Assembly: GCA_019155205.2 (NCBI GenBank)
Contig: JAHNZQ020003146.1
Coordinates: 1,371,537-1,435,536, forward strand
Length of the DNA stretch: 64,000 bases
Direction of reading: 5' to 3'
Source of the DNA: Gracilaria vermiculophylla
Lineage: Eukaryota > Rhodophyta > Florideophyceae > Gracilariales > Gracilariaceae
Part shown: positions 51,384 to 63,580 of the stretch, piece after piece
Layout: the number at the start of each line of letters is the position of its first letter
Numbering within the stretch: position 1 is the stretch's first letter
Position numbers and translations under genes: made by a program
The notes under the pieces: generated by a model
Databases searched by the model: none
Told to the model about the DNA's origin: nothing
What the model saw: the letters and a program-made list of their open reading frames with translations, nothing else

Positions 51384-52668
51384 TCACTTTCTTCTGTGCT
51401 TGAGAATAGCTCCAACTTTATATTCTTCGCCTTCTTTTGATTTTATCGGTTTGGTCCTTGGCTGAACAGGTGAAGCTATATCAGATGTTTGCTCCTTGTG
51501 AGCTATGGTATGGCTGACATGGACAATAGGATGAATCTTGATATGATCAGGGACCTCAACCTTCAAATCATTCTTTCCGATTAACTTCACGATTTGGAAA
51601 GGCCCGAATTTTCTGGCGCTCTATTTATTAGATTCTTGAGACTTCGGATAGGCATCCTTGAAAATGACCTGTTGAGCCACACTTTTCCTACAACTCAAAT
51701 TTAGGAACCAGATACTTCAAAGAACAATGCGCGCTTTGACCAGCTTATGCAATTTTGTAGGAGTACTGTGCATCTCCATGTGAGGCTTTTAGCTTTTTCT
51801 TGAGTTATTCCACATTATACATTTGTGTCTCTTTTCCAGTAAGCATTTCCAGAGAAGATTGGCTACCCATCTAAGATCCAATTCAAGTAATGACATCCCA
51901 AGATTACAAGTCACTGCAGAGATGTATGCAAAGTGAGGGGCAGGCAGCAGTTCAACCCAGTCATTTTGATGGTAAGAGCAATAAAAAGGTAGGTAGAATT
52001 CTGTTCATGATTTCAATCGTTCCATCAGTCTGTAGATGTTTGCTCGTAGACATATTCAACTTTGCTCCACAAAGCCTCATCAGATTATCCCAAAACGTGG
52101 ATGTGAACTATGGGTTTTGGTCCGAGGTCATGCCACCTGGCAATCCATGGCGCTTAAGAATGTCTCAAAAAAAGTCCTTTGCCGTGTCTTCCGCTGTGTA
52201 ATTTGTTGTGCAACTTAAGAAATGAACTCTTCTGGTCAACGGATGAACGCATGTAGTTATCGCATCAAACCCCCCTTTTGACTTGAATGAGCTTACGATA
52301 AAGTCTGTAGATAATGATCTCCCTCTTCTCTCAGATAAATCTAAAGATTCTGAGTCGGTTAGTCTCTTCTGATTGGAGTCCTTACACTACTGACACCTCA
52401 TTTGTCCTCTGACATACTTCCGAACATCTCGATGCTTGTACCTCCAATAGATATTGTTGAGTCTTGACAATGTCTTCGCAGCCTTAAAATGGCCAAATAT
52501 CTTAATACTATTTACTAGTTGCAACACATCGGACGCGGAATTTCTCGGTATACAAATTTTTACAGTGCAGAAGAGTCTTTCACCACCCGTTTTGAACATT
52601 TGTAGTATCTTTTCCAGTTTCCGTCCATGAATATGATAATCTGCCCATCCATCTTTCATGTCTTTCAC
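51384..52668 (-). pseudogene. Chromovirus-2 integrase and chromodomain start
   Basis: 52387-52668 has CIPRNSASDVLQLV, GHFKAAKTLSRLNNIYW and VRKYVRGQMRCQ, the zinc-binding integrase N-domain with some metal ligands altered. The catalytic core between 52380 and 51600 is badly broken. 51384-51590 carries HVSH and the chromodomain beginning EEYKVGAIL. Confidence 0.75.
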
Positions 52669-52965
52669 AACATCACTTAATAAATGATTCTGATCGTATC
52701 AAGTTATCACGTCTTTATCTTTGACATATGGCAATTCAACGTCCTTGCATGGTAAGCCACTGTCAATCGTTTCCATATCATGAAGAGCTCTAGATGGAAC
52801 ATCTCCCAAGACGTGTATCTTACCAAGTTTAAGGTTTATATGGAATTTTGCGAAGTTTCCAAGAGTTTCAAGCTATCTCGAATCTTTTCTGCATAGTTTC
52901 GTTTTTGTAAAGAAATTCTCTAGCATTCGGTTGTCTGAGAAGACTTCGAACACCTACCCTTCCAC

Positions 52966-53280
52966 CTAACATATGGACCTATGAAGGAATGAGATAAGCT
53001 CGAGTAGCTCTCTGTCAAAAGCTGTATACACGGACTCTGTTGGGCATAAATTCCTTGAGTAGAATGCAAAAACAAGGTCTCTTCCATTTTCATCACGTTG
53101 TGTCAAAGATCCACCAAGAGCAGTCTGTGAAGCATCAATGTGACACATGAACGGCTTGCTTTGATCTGGCGATACCAAGAGCGGTGCATTTTTGATTGCT
53201 TCTTTTAAGGTCTTAAATGCTTCATCCCAATCTTCATTCCATTTTTCGATAAGTGGATATTTCATTGGCAGATTCGTCAT
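52966..53280 (-). pseudogene. Chromovirus-2 RNase H N-terminus
   Basis: W.EDWDEAFKTLKEAIKNAP-type start, then CHIDASQTALGGSLTQRDEN and YSRNLCPTES...DRELLELI, the standard gypsy RT-RNase H junction and RNase H. Confidence 0.85.
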
Positions 53281-53373
53281 TGACGCAGTACATTCTATAA
53301 AAGTTTGTACGCAAAGTCGAAAGAAGTGCGGTGGCCATAGAAAACTTGGAATTTTAAGTTACGATTTCGGCTC

Positions 53374-53978
53374 TTACCATGTCTTCAGTACTCTGAACTT
53401 AGATGCGTTAACTATAAGTCCATCCTTACCGAAAAGGAATCCTAGGAAGCCGATCTCTGTTTTCATAAACTCACACTTATCTGGGGACACGAACAACTTG
53501 TTTTCTTTCAAGCGATGCAATACAGTTTCTAAGTTCTGCAAGTGACTTCCTTCATCTTTACTGAAAATCAGGAGATCATCCATATGAACTACCAGTAAAT
53601 CATCAATACAATCATCAAAGGCTGGTTTATCATCGTCCGAAAAGGCTCAAGAGAATTACAAAGCTCGATGGGCATAACAAGATACTCAAATTTCCCATAC
53701 TTTGTGTTGAACGCAGTTTTCTCGATATCTTAAGGCTTCACCCGTATCTAATGGAATATCATCTTAAGATAAAACTCGGAGAAAAACTTTTCTCCTCCAA
53801 GCCCATCAAAGGTCTCATCGGATCTCGGCATGGGAGCGTTATTTTTCTTAATGAGTTGATTAAGTGCTCTATTGTCTACGATTCCTCTTAATTTACCGTT
53901 TTGGTTCACGAAAGGTAACGGAGCTTCATGCGGTGATTTGCTTGGTCTTGTCTTCACTAATTTCAGCAACCCCTCCAC
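53374..53978 (-). pseudogene. Chromovirus-2 reverse transcriptase
   Basis: 53748-53978 has SPHEAPLPFVNQNGKLRGIV followed by DNRALNQLIKKN. 53374-53583 starts MDDLLIFSKDEGSHLQNLE and includes CEFMKTEIGFLGFLFGKDG. The segment between them is shifted and contains stops. Confidence 0.88.
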
Positions 53979-54300
53979 ATATTCTTTTGCTGCTTCTAAC
54001 TCGACAGCAGACAGCTGGAATAATGGACGGTTTGAGGGCTTCGAGTCTTCTTTAAAAAGGATCTCATTATCAATGGATGGTTTGGTGGCAATCCGAGTGG
54101 TTATTTTGTTTTAAAAACAGGCTCGAATTCTGTAGGCAGTCTCCCCAACATGGCCTTTTTTTCAGTAAACGATTCCCTCTCCGAATGTTTAACCTCTCGG
54201 ATCTTAACTTAAAACACTTCTACTTTCATCTTCTTTTTTTTATCATTCCTTGGAACATTTTCACACCCATATTCATTTCTTGAATCCTTTCATCAATGTT

Positions 54301-54753
54301 TTATATCGCTGGAATGACATCGGGTCCAAACTTCACAATCCTTTGTTTATATTCGATTGTTGGATGATGGGCAACATGCCACCGCCTTCCCATCAGAACT
54401 TTATACATGAAATTGGCAACGATCCAATTGGACTTATAGGTATGGGCTTCAAGTCGTGAAGTCCCATTGAGTATGACTTCCGATGCTCCTTCTTTTGTTC
54501 CTTTCTGAGAATGCTCAACTGTATCGTTTTCCTTATATCTGTCAAAGATGTTTCTGCTTCTATATTTAGCCCGAAGCTCTCCGTGCACCACGTTAGTATT
54601 ACAAACATCATCTTGCAATACTTTCAAACTGAGTTTATTCATGGTACCACTCAGTATATGTACGGGATCTACGGTTATAGGTCCTTCCATAAGGATGTTG
54701 TCATCATGACTCCTAATCATAGCATTCGACTGTGCAGATGAGATATTCGGCAC
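54301..54753 (-). pseudogene. Chromovirus-2 protease region
   Basis: A 150-codon open frame between gag and reverse transcriptase with NWIVANFMYKVLMGRRWH near its end, resembling the retropepsin C-terminal YDvILGM.WL pattern. The active-site triad is not seen, so the assignment rests on position and this motif. Confidence 0.5.
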
Positions 54754-54899
54754 ATCACGGACCTCTTCTCTTCTTTAGGTTTTCACTTCGTCCTTTTGAA
54801 AATTCGAAGCGCTCTCCAAGCGGTTTACTACACTCTCTTCGTGTCCAACCTGAGTGTTTACTACTTCCTCACGTGCACCACTCAGTTTTTTGGAGGACG

Positions 54900-55400
54900 C
54901 TAGTCATTGTCGAGAGTCCAGTTCGTTTCGGCGTTGTTACCCTGAAAAGTCTTTCTCTTCTGCTGGTTATTTCCATTCTCATGTTTCCACGGACGGAATC
55001 TAGGCTTGTGACAGAGAAAACAGGCATTTTCATTCAAATCTGTCATTTGCTCAGCACTCATTTCTCGCTGATTATTTTGCCTTTGGACGTTTCCAATCTG
55101 CACAGGAACTATTTCAGTCTGAAAACCTGTATTTAATCCGAATCCGTGCTTTGAGAAGAATTCTGCACCACAGAGAGCTCCGTCAATGTCTAGCGCACTC
55201 TTTACTGCTTCTTCAAAGATTATTAGACTGGCTCTGTGAACTTCCAGGAAAATATGAGGATTCAATCGTTTGATGAATGTCGTGTGCTTCTCGAAATCAA
55301 TTATTCCTGGAATGTCGATCACATTGTTTTGAAAATCAGACAAATAGATGGCCAAACTGGTTCTCTGCTTTAGCTTATGGAGTCTGTCTCGTGCTCTCAA
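54900..55400 (-). pseudogene. Chromovirus-2 gag
   Basis: RLHKLKQRTSLAIYLSDFQN and GIIDFEKHTTFIKRLNPHIF resemble the gag helical domain (..L..l.q..s...Y...f......i......F..GL.p.i). NENACFLCHKPRFRPWKHEN is a degraded zinc knuckle. Confidence 0.7.
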
Positions 55401-56567
55401 AATACTGTCTTAGGGCACAAACTAGTTCTCGGCAGAGACGTTAGAGGCTTCCCAAAAGATGCGGTACTTTTTCTACCAATATTAGCGCAAACCACTGGAT
55501 AACAGCGGTATCCGTTACATAAGTTGAAGAAAAATCGACTGCAATACGTGCATCCATGTCCAAATCCTGCCCATTGTGATCGAGATGAAGCTATTTCTCA
55601 ACTGATTTTAAACATGCACGAACGGTCAAGGCATCACGGTGGCCATCGATTCAGACTTCAATGGTTTCATGTATTACATGTTGAACTTTTTTTCCTATTC
55701 TTAAAAATCTTCTTTTTCTTAATGTTTATAGCACCGGTAAGGATGGTCCTTTGATCCCGAGTTTATCCTCTTGGAAGGAAGTATTATGATATTCAATAAC
55801 TCTGACTATATTTGACAATAGGCAGCTACTGCTCCGCTGATTATTCAGGATATCCCCATCAGTCTACCTACAATCCCAGGGTGCGATGTAGTCAATGAAA
55901 ACCTTCACGCTGTCCTCATCTTAATAACACGGCTTAACGAGTCGATAGTGAAATAAAGTGTACAGCGCGTTGAGAGAATCTAGAAAAGTCTACATCATTC
56001 AATGCTTGACTGTGCTTTGCTGAAAAACGTTCTTTGAAACCCGCACCGAGCAGGTCTGACCTAGCAAATAGCCAATAAGTCAGAAGGGGTGAAGAGTGTA
56101 CTTGGCATTACAGCTGTTACACCTGGTCGGTAAATAATGTTCGGTAGTATTCCGCTTTGTCCTGCACCCGATATACACGGGCTAGTCACAGCACTCTGCA
56201 AGGGTGGTTCTAACACCCAATAGCCAGCATCTGTAACCCCAATACTGTTTCAACGAATACCTGCCTCTCCTGCCCACAAGTTAACCTACTGTAAACCACT
56301 TTATACAGATTAGATGATTTAGCACAGTTGACTTCCAATAAAATTTCCGATTGAAAGAAGAGAACTTCCAGTGAAAATGATGTACTTTTCACGGAAATCA
56401 GAATTTGAGATCAAAACTAGATCTCTAAAAATCACAATAGTTCTTGAAAATTCCATTTCAAAAACATTCCACTTCAAAAACGTTCCCGTTTATATCGGAG
56501 GTTATTTTCTTCAATCGGTTCGGCCACAGCGGCCGGAACGGTAGCGAGGCTACGAGTGAAAAAAATT
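55401..56567. other. 1.15-kb spacer, nothing recognised
   Basis: No domain on either strand. It may include the 5' LTR of chromovirus-2, but I found no partner for it. Confidence 0.35.
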
Positions 56568-57385
56568 GGAGTAGGTTGACGGTACGTTTAATAAAATTTT
56601 ACATGATTATCCTGATGCCCCTTGTGGTACCGTCAGTTCTTTTTTTGAGGTAATAGCGCACAACTTCCGCTTGGCGTTTTTGTTTACTCCAAAGGCGCGA
56701 GTTCCTAAAGGTGGTCCCCGGTAATCGCTGTGGCGAGAGCCGGTGGAGTTTTGAAAGGGGATCCGCGAATACCAAGCGGGGGGGGAGGATCACTGGGCGG
56801 ACAATGCTGCTACAGGCGCCGGTAAGAGGCGACCTGGGGATTAGCGGCTTAGAATCATCATAATGTACGACGAGAGTCTCCAACCGTAAAAAGCGATCTA
56901 GACTCGATGGTGCTTGGTTTACTTCTCCAGAGGTGGAGCTCGACCGGCAGATTGAGTATCAAGCCGGAAGCCCGCCTCGGCAGGTCTCACTATTGTAGTA
57001 ATTACCCGCACAGATTTTCTAAAATAAATATAAATTCTACCGTCCCGCAAGACTACTGTATCGCACGCGGGCCGCCTTATGCACCATATGGCTCAGTTAA
57101 TAAAATACGAGCCCTCCTTAGGAATATCGGGCCATAGAGCTACTCCATAATATCAACATAAAAGTAACTGTACTATATTCCTGTTAAACGAGAGCACCAC
57201 GCCTTTTATAGACTTCAGAGTCTCCCCACTGGAGAAATCTAGAACAGAGTTGTAAACTGTCCACCACAATAAGCTGAGTTGAGAAGTTTACGGAAAGTTC
57301 TAGTGACGTCGATTAACTATCTTACGACGACACACATAATAAATAAAGTGTAACTTGCAAAACGTTTGTCTTATAGTATGTGTAG
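56568..57385 (+). repeat. LTR-like repeat Y, copy Y2, split by R4
   Basis: 56568-56622 matches the left part of Y1 and 57178-57385 matches its right part. The 550-bp LTR R4 lies between them. Copia gag-like sequence follows on the same strand, so Y2 is probably a 5' LTR of that element. Confidence 0.7.
56625..57177 (-). repeat. LTR R4, solo copy inserted in Y2
   Basis: Inverted copy of R1-R3, about 553 bp. The flanks CCCCT and TTCCT (depending on the exact ends) could be a decayed target duplication. No gypsy interior is attached, so this is a solo LTR. Confidence 0.8.
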
Positions 57386-58400
57386 AATCCTGTGAAACGG
57401 GAACAAAAGCCTCGGATATATTATCCAAAACTTACGACAATAAGGATATAGTAGACTAAATAGATACTGAAGAACAATATAAGTCTACGAAGCTTTCTGA
57501 AGGAGAATCAGCAAAAGAACAAATACACGTACTGAAATGTATAAAACAACTATAACAGCTTGGAATGTTAAATTCTAAAGAAGAATACATATCGAGAATT
57601 CAAAAAAGTTGACCGAAAAGGAAAAGTATTAAAATGTTGAAGAAATACACGCTATAATACTACGTAGAAAAGAAGGGAAAAAGAAAGACTCAAATATAAG
57701 TTGTGGCGCGATCTTACAAAAACAGTCTCGTGAGAAACTGAGGCGGAAACATAATTTCAAATTTCGTTACTGTGAGAAAAAAGCTCACCAAATGCCCAAC
57801 TGATTCAAATGCCAAACCGATCGGAAGAATTCGAAAATTAGGCAAAACGTTGACGAAAAGAGTAAATATTTTTTATGGTAAAAAAGAATCCAAAACAACT
57901 TTTTGCACGAGGTACTCAGGTTCAGACGCAATATCTTACATGACAAAATACAAAACAATTAGTCACGGAAAATGATATTAAAAAAACTGACCGTATGTAA
58001 ATAAGGCTTGGAGATGGAACAACAGTATATTGTTCCATGAAAGAGAATGTTGACATGAAAATATTCCTGTATAGAAACTTGTTCTCCATAACAATTCAGG
58101 ATGTACTGTACGTGCCAGAAATTGCAACTAATATATTATCTATTGAATAATTGGATACAAGAGGACACAAAATGTATTTCAAGATTGGCTTATGTTCTAT
58201 AGCATTAAAAATTTCTTGAAAAAAGTTATTTAAAAAACGAAGAGACAATATAGCGTATAGCTTTAAAAGCTCAAAGGTCATCAAATAATTTAATTCAGCA
58301 AACGCAACCACATTTACGGAAACATATCTATGGGATGCACGACTGAAACATCCCAGCAAAAGCTTTTCGGGACAAAGTATTTCTAACCAAGCGGAATATG
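57386..58400 (+). pseudogene. Copia-3 gag, protease and GAG-pre-integrase remnants
   Basis: After Y2, stop-ridden plus-strand readings give a Lys-rich gag end with FRYCEKKAHQMPN (degraded knuckle), YSGSDAISYMTKY (protease active site, altered), IQDVLYVPEIATNILSIEQL and LWDARLKHPSKSFSG (LWHaRLGHps). The order is copia. The element breaks off near 58400. Confidence 0.7.
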
Positions 58401-59709
58401 GATTACAAGACAAATAAAAAATGTAGTGCAATAGCCCGCAAGCGGAAAAAGCGTACAAAGACGTCCGAATCTTCCTCCGTGGAGGTAGTTTGGTGGTAGA
58501 GCCCTCTCGAGAGAACATCACGACAATGTCGGGTGTAAGACCGAGGTTGCTCCGTCAGTTGCTGTACCCGCATGGCGGTGAAAACGTACCATAACAGAAC
58601 GTGGGAGATGCCCAAACGGCTGGACCGTCTCGGAAGAAGGGTCGTACTTGTACCTGTTTACGTGGTATTGCAACACTCCTTTCTCGTTGTATGAGTGTCA
58701 GACGACTCGTTCTAAAACATGTTCGTGTATGTGACCCTTTTGGCCATGCCGGGGTATTCTAGAATCTTCCTGCGCTGAGCTGTTGGTTCTATTTTGAGTT
58801 TGTCTCCCCATCTTGGGATGTTGGCTTCCGCCTCTCGGTAATCTGGTCTGACCGCAAGCCTGCGTGGCTCCTGTTCGATGGCTGCTGCGGCTTGGAACGC
58901 GCTGCTATTTCCGTCTTAGGCGGGCTGCCATGTATGCGTGAGCAGCTCAGGTCCGCGAGATTGCCTCTGGCGATCGGCGAGATTGCAGCAGGGTTCTGCG
59001 AGGTTGCGGGTAGTTCTCGAAACACGTACCTTTCTTGGGGCCACACCTACGAGCTCCATGTGTACTTTCGTTCCGGAGGCTGACATGTGGTGGCTTCTGT
59101 CTCCGTCGTTGCCGGTGGGTTCGACTAGGTTGAGTAGCGTTTCCGGCGCGGCCAGGCTCTCCAAACCCTCCACCACTCTTCTTGCGGTGTGATTTCCTTT
59201 CGCTGTGGCGTTTACCTCCGTCGAAGACGGTGTTCACTTCAGGACGGTGTCCCGAGTATGCTGCGGCAAAGTGTCACACATCCGGCGGTCAGGGCGTGTT
59301 TTCGGTTGCGACGGCGAGCAGAAAACGTCCTTTAGGGAAGCGGAAGAGAGGGCCTCCCTCCCCCTAGACGGAGCGGCGGGAAACACCGACTTTGCAGCCT
59401 GACAGGTAAATATTCCAGTGTGGACTGGACTTCTTGAGTGTCAAATGTGAGGGCCCGGCACGCCCATCAAAGTCGGCTTGCCTCCCGAGTTGTACAAGAG
59501 ATCTGAGAGACCCCGGAACGCGTGAGACAAGACGGCAGGCAGTCTCATTGCTTGTATATCGGATTTTTCTGGCGGACTAGAGGCCGCTGTACCCCTTTGG
59601 ATTTGGCAGTGATGGATTACCTCCGAAAAGGGAGAAGGAGCCGGGCTAATATGATCATAGGACTGACGTTCGTGGTTTTATTTCATGGAGACCACGATAG
59701 TATCGGTTG
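58401..59709. other. Region 3' of gypsy-3 integrase, unassigned
   Basis: GC-rich sequence with many overlapping short frames on both strands. It probably contains the 3' end and LTR of gypsy-3, but no partner repeat or domain is recognised. Confidence 0.35.
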
Positions 59710-60714
59710 TTACTGAGATGACCTTGAACTGCCCGTCCGGCTCAGGCAAGAGGAAGTGCCGCTTCTTTCCGTCGGTAATAAAGAATTCCTTTCGAACGAA
59801 CACAAAGTCACGGGCTTCAAGGGGTCTAGGGCGTTCCAGCTACAAAACGGCGTCGAAAAGCCGCTTGTAAGCATCTTGGGCGGGTGCAATTGACTTCTGC
59901 GTAGCGGTGACGAGTTTTGCCAGTCAGTCCTTCCACCGTTGGCGGGAGTCACCAACTGATGAGAAAGTTCCAAGCGTATCGCAGGGTTCCAAGCCACCGA
60001 GGGTGGAGTCCGCGACGGTACCAACTGAAACGGTGACACCCCAGGAGTCCGATTAACTTGCGTGTGTTATGCAAACGTGAGCGCGTCTTTGTACAGATCC
60101 CATATCTTTCGGCGGTCAATAACATACGAGCGCAGAGAAGCGAGTATCGTACGGTTTAAACGTTCAACGTGCTCCTCACATTGCGGATGGCATGTCGTAG
60201 TGAACAGGTTATTCACATCAAGGATACGACAGACATCTAGCAAGAACTTTGAAGCGAATTATTTCCCGTTATTGAACAGTAACTCCATTAGAGGGTCATA
60301 GCTAAATACCATATGCGTGACGGACGCGTTGGAAACGGTAAAGGCGGGAATTGTCCGTAGAGATACAGTTCGAACCAGTTTAGAGAACTGTTTCGTAATA
60401 ACGAGAAGGAACTTATTACTTCTCTGGGTCGTGAGGAGGGGGCTGAAGATGTCGATCGCAACAAACGCAAGCAATGGCATTGCAGGGAATAGGAAGAGTT
60501 GTATTGTGTGCTTGTGGAGCGTCAACCGGTTTTTTGCACACTAAGTACAGAAATGCAAAACTTTGAAATAGTCTGCCGCCATTTCAGGCCAGTTAACATC
60601 CCTCCTGAGGGTCAGGTAGAGCGTTTTTCTGCCAGAACGGCTTCTGACTATCGCGTAATGCGAATGGTGCAACAACAAACGTTTTTTTGGGGACTGAAGG
60701 ATAACGATCTGTAA
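59710..60714 (-). pseudogene. Gypsy-3 integrase
   Basis: Readable blocks are VNWPEMAADYFKVLHFC (zinc-binding end), VAIDIFSPLLTTQRSNKFLL followed by VITKQFSK (core start; Asp of VITD replaced by Lys) and MSPFQLVPSRTPPS (core end region). Several stops and shifts separate them. Confidence 0.8.
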
Positions 60715-61101
60715 GGTAGATTCGATGATGTGGAAAAGATATCCGACGTCACTAACCAGAAAAAAATGAATTTCACCACCGTTTATTCCGGCTCGTATCT
60801 GTGGACGTCATAATTTGTAGTGAAGACGTCGGGGCCTCAGTGATTGAATGCTGAGACTGAGTAACAGATAAAATTTTGGGTAGTGTGAGACTGTACCACT
60901 GCCCGATAGAAGAAAGGAGTTTAATGATGATGGCTAGTCTCCCAGAAGGAAGTTACCACGTGGCCGGTGAACAGCGGTATTTATACTGTTTTGGAATTAC
61001 AAATCCAGCCAGATTACGCACAAATCATTTGTGCGATAAAAACATTAAAATTACACTCTGTAGTAAAGTGCAGTGTGGTGAAATATTCTGTACACAAAGA
61101 A

Positions 61102-61228
61102 GGAAGTACACACGGCAAATTATTTGGCAAAATTAAATGAGCCAATCACTAAACTACTTGTAATTGCAACGAATATATTGCAACCCAGGAACCAAATTAA
61201 GAATTTTTGAAAGGTGAACAAACCAGCA
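61102..61228. repeat. 127-bp direct repeat, left copy (LTR end)
   Basis: Starts GGAAGTACACACGGC and ends AAACCAGCA; identical to 62468-62594. Confidence 0.95.
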
Positions 61229-61291
61229 GTGACACAACCCCGGACTCAGACATTGCTACATCGAAGCAATATCATGGGAATGGCGAGGATT

Positions 61292-62203
61292 TTATGTAAC
61301 CAATCTTCTACCGTGAATCGTTTTTCTTGTATGACGATTGTGAGCTGACGTTAGCGCATAGTGTGGGTGATTCGCAGAAGTAATCACACATGGTCCGTAA
61401 AACTTAGACGAAAATGGAGGCCACTTGATATTCGAACCCAAAGCCTTGCCACGAGCAACTAGTACGAAGTCTCCAACCTTGAATTTCTTACTAAAAGCAG
61501 ATCGAGAAAGTCTCTCATTGACGAAAATCATATGAATAGCTCTGGAAGTAGACAAAGCCAAAGTTTCCACATTTCGATTTTCAGCGGTAGAGTCTTCAAC
61601 GTTTCCATCAGGAGAATACTCCAGCGGCATTTTTGGGACAATCCCGTACATTAACTCATAAGGAGAGAACCCAGAAGCCAAGTTGCGACGCCTGTATCCA
61701 TATAACACTTTACATATAACAAGATCCCAGTCGGTTGGCCGAGAGTGAACCATCTTTCCAATTCCTCTCTTGATCGTCCCAACCATACGTTCTGCTCTAC
61801 CATTAGACATAAGAGCATAAGCAAGAACCGTTTTCCACTTAATATTGTTCTGCTCCATGACGTTTTCCAGAGAGCCAGCCGTAAAACATGGACCGTTGTC
61901 GGATACTATTACTCTTGGTCTTCCAGATGGCATGATGACTTGTTCTTCGACGAATGCAATAAGTTCAGCAGCGGTAGCTGCAGGAGTGGGACATACAATT
62001 GGCCAACCAGTAAGATGCTCAACACAGACAAGCAAATGCTTATTTCCACGAGGTGTTGTAGGCAAAAGTCCAGCGAAATCGATTGAGAACACATCAAAGA
62101 GAGAAGTCAACGGAGCCCTTAGTCCAGAGTAATATTTGGGGATACGAGTCATCTTTTGACAATCGTCACAGGTTTTCACATAGTCCTGAATCTCCTTATA
62201 CAC
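61292..62203 (-). pseudogene. Near-intact gypsy integrase with one premature stop
   Basis: A 303-codon frame covers DYVKTCDDCQK (zinc site), SIDFAGLLPTTPRGNKHLLV, VSDNGPCFTAGSLENVM, MSNGRAERMVGTIKRG (D-D-E core) and a C-terminal FKVGDFVLVARGKALGSN. Upstream the same frame continues through YHDDIGHWDSRATQKPITD to the gap, broken only by TGA at 62219-62221 just before FWWP. Full length for the family is thus nearly present; it is the best preserved retroelement gene in the window. Confidence 0.88.
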
Positions 62204-62367
62204 TGCAGGCCACCAGAATCAATCGGTAATGGGTTTTTGGGTAGCTCTAGAGTCCCAGTGTCCAATATCGTCATGATACAATTGTAGGATAATAGATCTC
62301 TTTCTGACGCGAGGAACTAGTTTCAATCCTCCCTGAACCCGACGAAATAGATCACTTTCCCAGACTA

Positions 62368-62467
62368 NNNNNNNNNNNNNNNNNNNNNNNNNNNNNNNNN
62401 NNNNNNNNNNNNNNNNNNNNNNNNNNNNNNNNNNNNNNNNNNNNNNNNNNNNNNNNNNNNNNNNNNN
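62368..62467. other. Assembly gap (100 N)
   Basis: Exactly 100 N. The sequence right of it begins inside an LTR identical to the left one, so most of the retroelement's coding region may be collapsed here. Confidence 0.98.
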
Positions 62468-62594
62468 GGAAGTACACACGGCAAATTATTTGGCAAAATT
62501 AAATGAGCCAATCACTAAACTACTTGTAATTGCAACGAATATATTGCAACCCAGGAACCAAATTAAGAATTTTTGAAAGGTGAACAAACCAGCA
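62468..62594. repeat. 127-bp direct repeat, right copy (LTR end)
   Basis: Identical partner of 61102-61228. The outer end is followed by ATGAA. Confidence 0.95.
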
Positions 62595-62639
62595 ATGAAA
62601 GTATCTACGTGTGGAATGGATCGTCAAATCGTTCTTGGA

Positions 62640-63135
62640 TCAATTCCTCCTGTTGTACCGGTACAGAACATTTTTATAAGCGTTGCGAATTTTTACTCTC
62701 TCCTTCGGTGAACATATTGTCAATATCAGCTTCGAAGTTCCAGTCGACTGGCTACTCCGGCCCCACTGCGTCGTTCCCTTTCGGATTGGAGGACTTTGCC
62801 GTGAAAATAGAGATTTCATTGTCCTCCGAAGGGAGTGCTTACCCGATAGTGGGGAGGCACGACAGTGCATCGGCCTAGATATTCTGTGTAAATTTCTTGT
62901 AAACGACTTGAAAGTAGTATTCCGCTAAGTGAAGATTCCATCGCATAAGGCAACCTGATGGATCCGAAAAGGTCATCAAGCACCTTAGTGGGGAGAAATC
63001 TGTAAGAACGGAAAAATGCACCCCCATAAGACATGATGAAATGGTAGACAGTGCCCACATGACTGGGAGGCACTCCTCCTCCGAGACAAAGTAGATCCAC
63101 TCGTGCTCATTGAGCGAGCGTGACCTATAGCCCAT
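62640..63135 (-). pseudogene. Gypsy-3 RNase H
   Basis: GYRSRSLNEHEW, then EEECLPVMWALSTI, FSVLTDFSPLRCLMTFSDPS and LMRWNLHLAEYYFQVVYKKF is the RNase H pattern (Y.SR.L...E.nY...E.ECLAvvWal..., f.v.TDh..L..l......g.L.RW.l.L.ey.f...y). A frameshift lies near its end. Confidence 0.85.
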
Positions 63136-63580
63136 TGGGCGTCGTTCTCTTTCTGGGGTGGTTCAGAAGAGCGCACAACGAACTTGGTAGCCGCTCAAAT
63201 CCGTATAAATGGAGTATGGAAGACCCGGTTTTAGGTAATGAAAAGACTGATTTTGAAATAAATGCCTCTCTAAGGGAGGTAAAATCATCCATTTATGTGG
63301 ATGGAAAGGGTTCCAGTTAGATTGGCTAACCTTTCTGCAGCGACACATGAAGAAGCGCAGCGATATCCAAGAAACGCGGGATGAACCGTTTGTAGACGTA
63401 AACCACCCCCAGGAAGGAGCGTAGCTCTCTCTGCGTTCTGAGTTTCTTTTCCCTGGCCAGGGCTTTGATAAGAGCGTATTTGATTAATAACCGTCAGAAA
63501 CGGATTACGTGCCCCAGATAATTCTCAGTATCTGTGAAAAACAACCACTTCCTCAGCTTGAGGGTCAGCCCTGCATCCCA

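Larger units (their letters stand above)
51384..55400 (-). mobile_element. Second chromodomain-type gypsy element (chromovirus-2), LTRs not found
   Basis: On the minus strand the order is gag (55400-54900), protease (54753-54301), reverse transcriptase (53978-53374), RNase H (53280-52966), integrase (52668-about 51600) and an end with EEYKVGAILKHRRK, which is the start of a chromodomain. All pieces are separated by stops or shifts. No flanking direct repeat was recognised. Confidence 0.8.
60849..62594 (-). mobile_element. Young gypsy-type element with identical LTR ends, containing a gap
   Basis: The left LTR is about 60849-61228 (TGCTGAG...CCAGCA). Of the right LTR, the last 127 bp (62468-62594) are seen after the gap and are identical to 61102-61228. 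The flanks TTGAA and ATGAA differ at one base. Between them lies one integrase on the minus strand; the rest of the coding region must be in the gap or lost. It is inserted between RNase H and integrase of gypsy-3. Confidence 0.78.

Noticed and set aside
58916..59237. Overlapping Arg/Ser-rich frames on both strands near 59 kb
   Set aside because: All are open at once in GC-rich DNA downstream of a dead integrase; no motif distinguishes any one.
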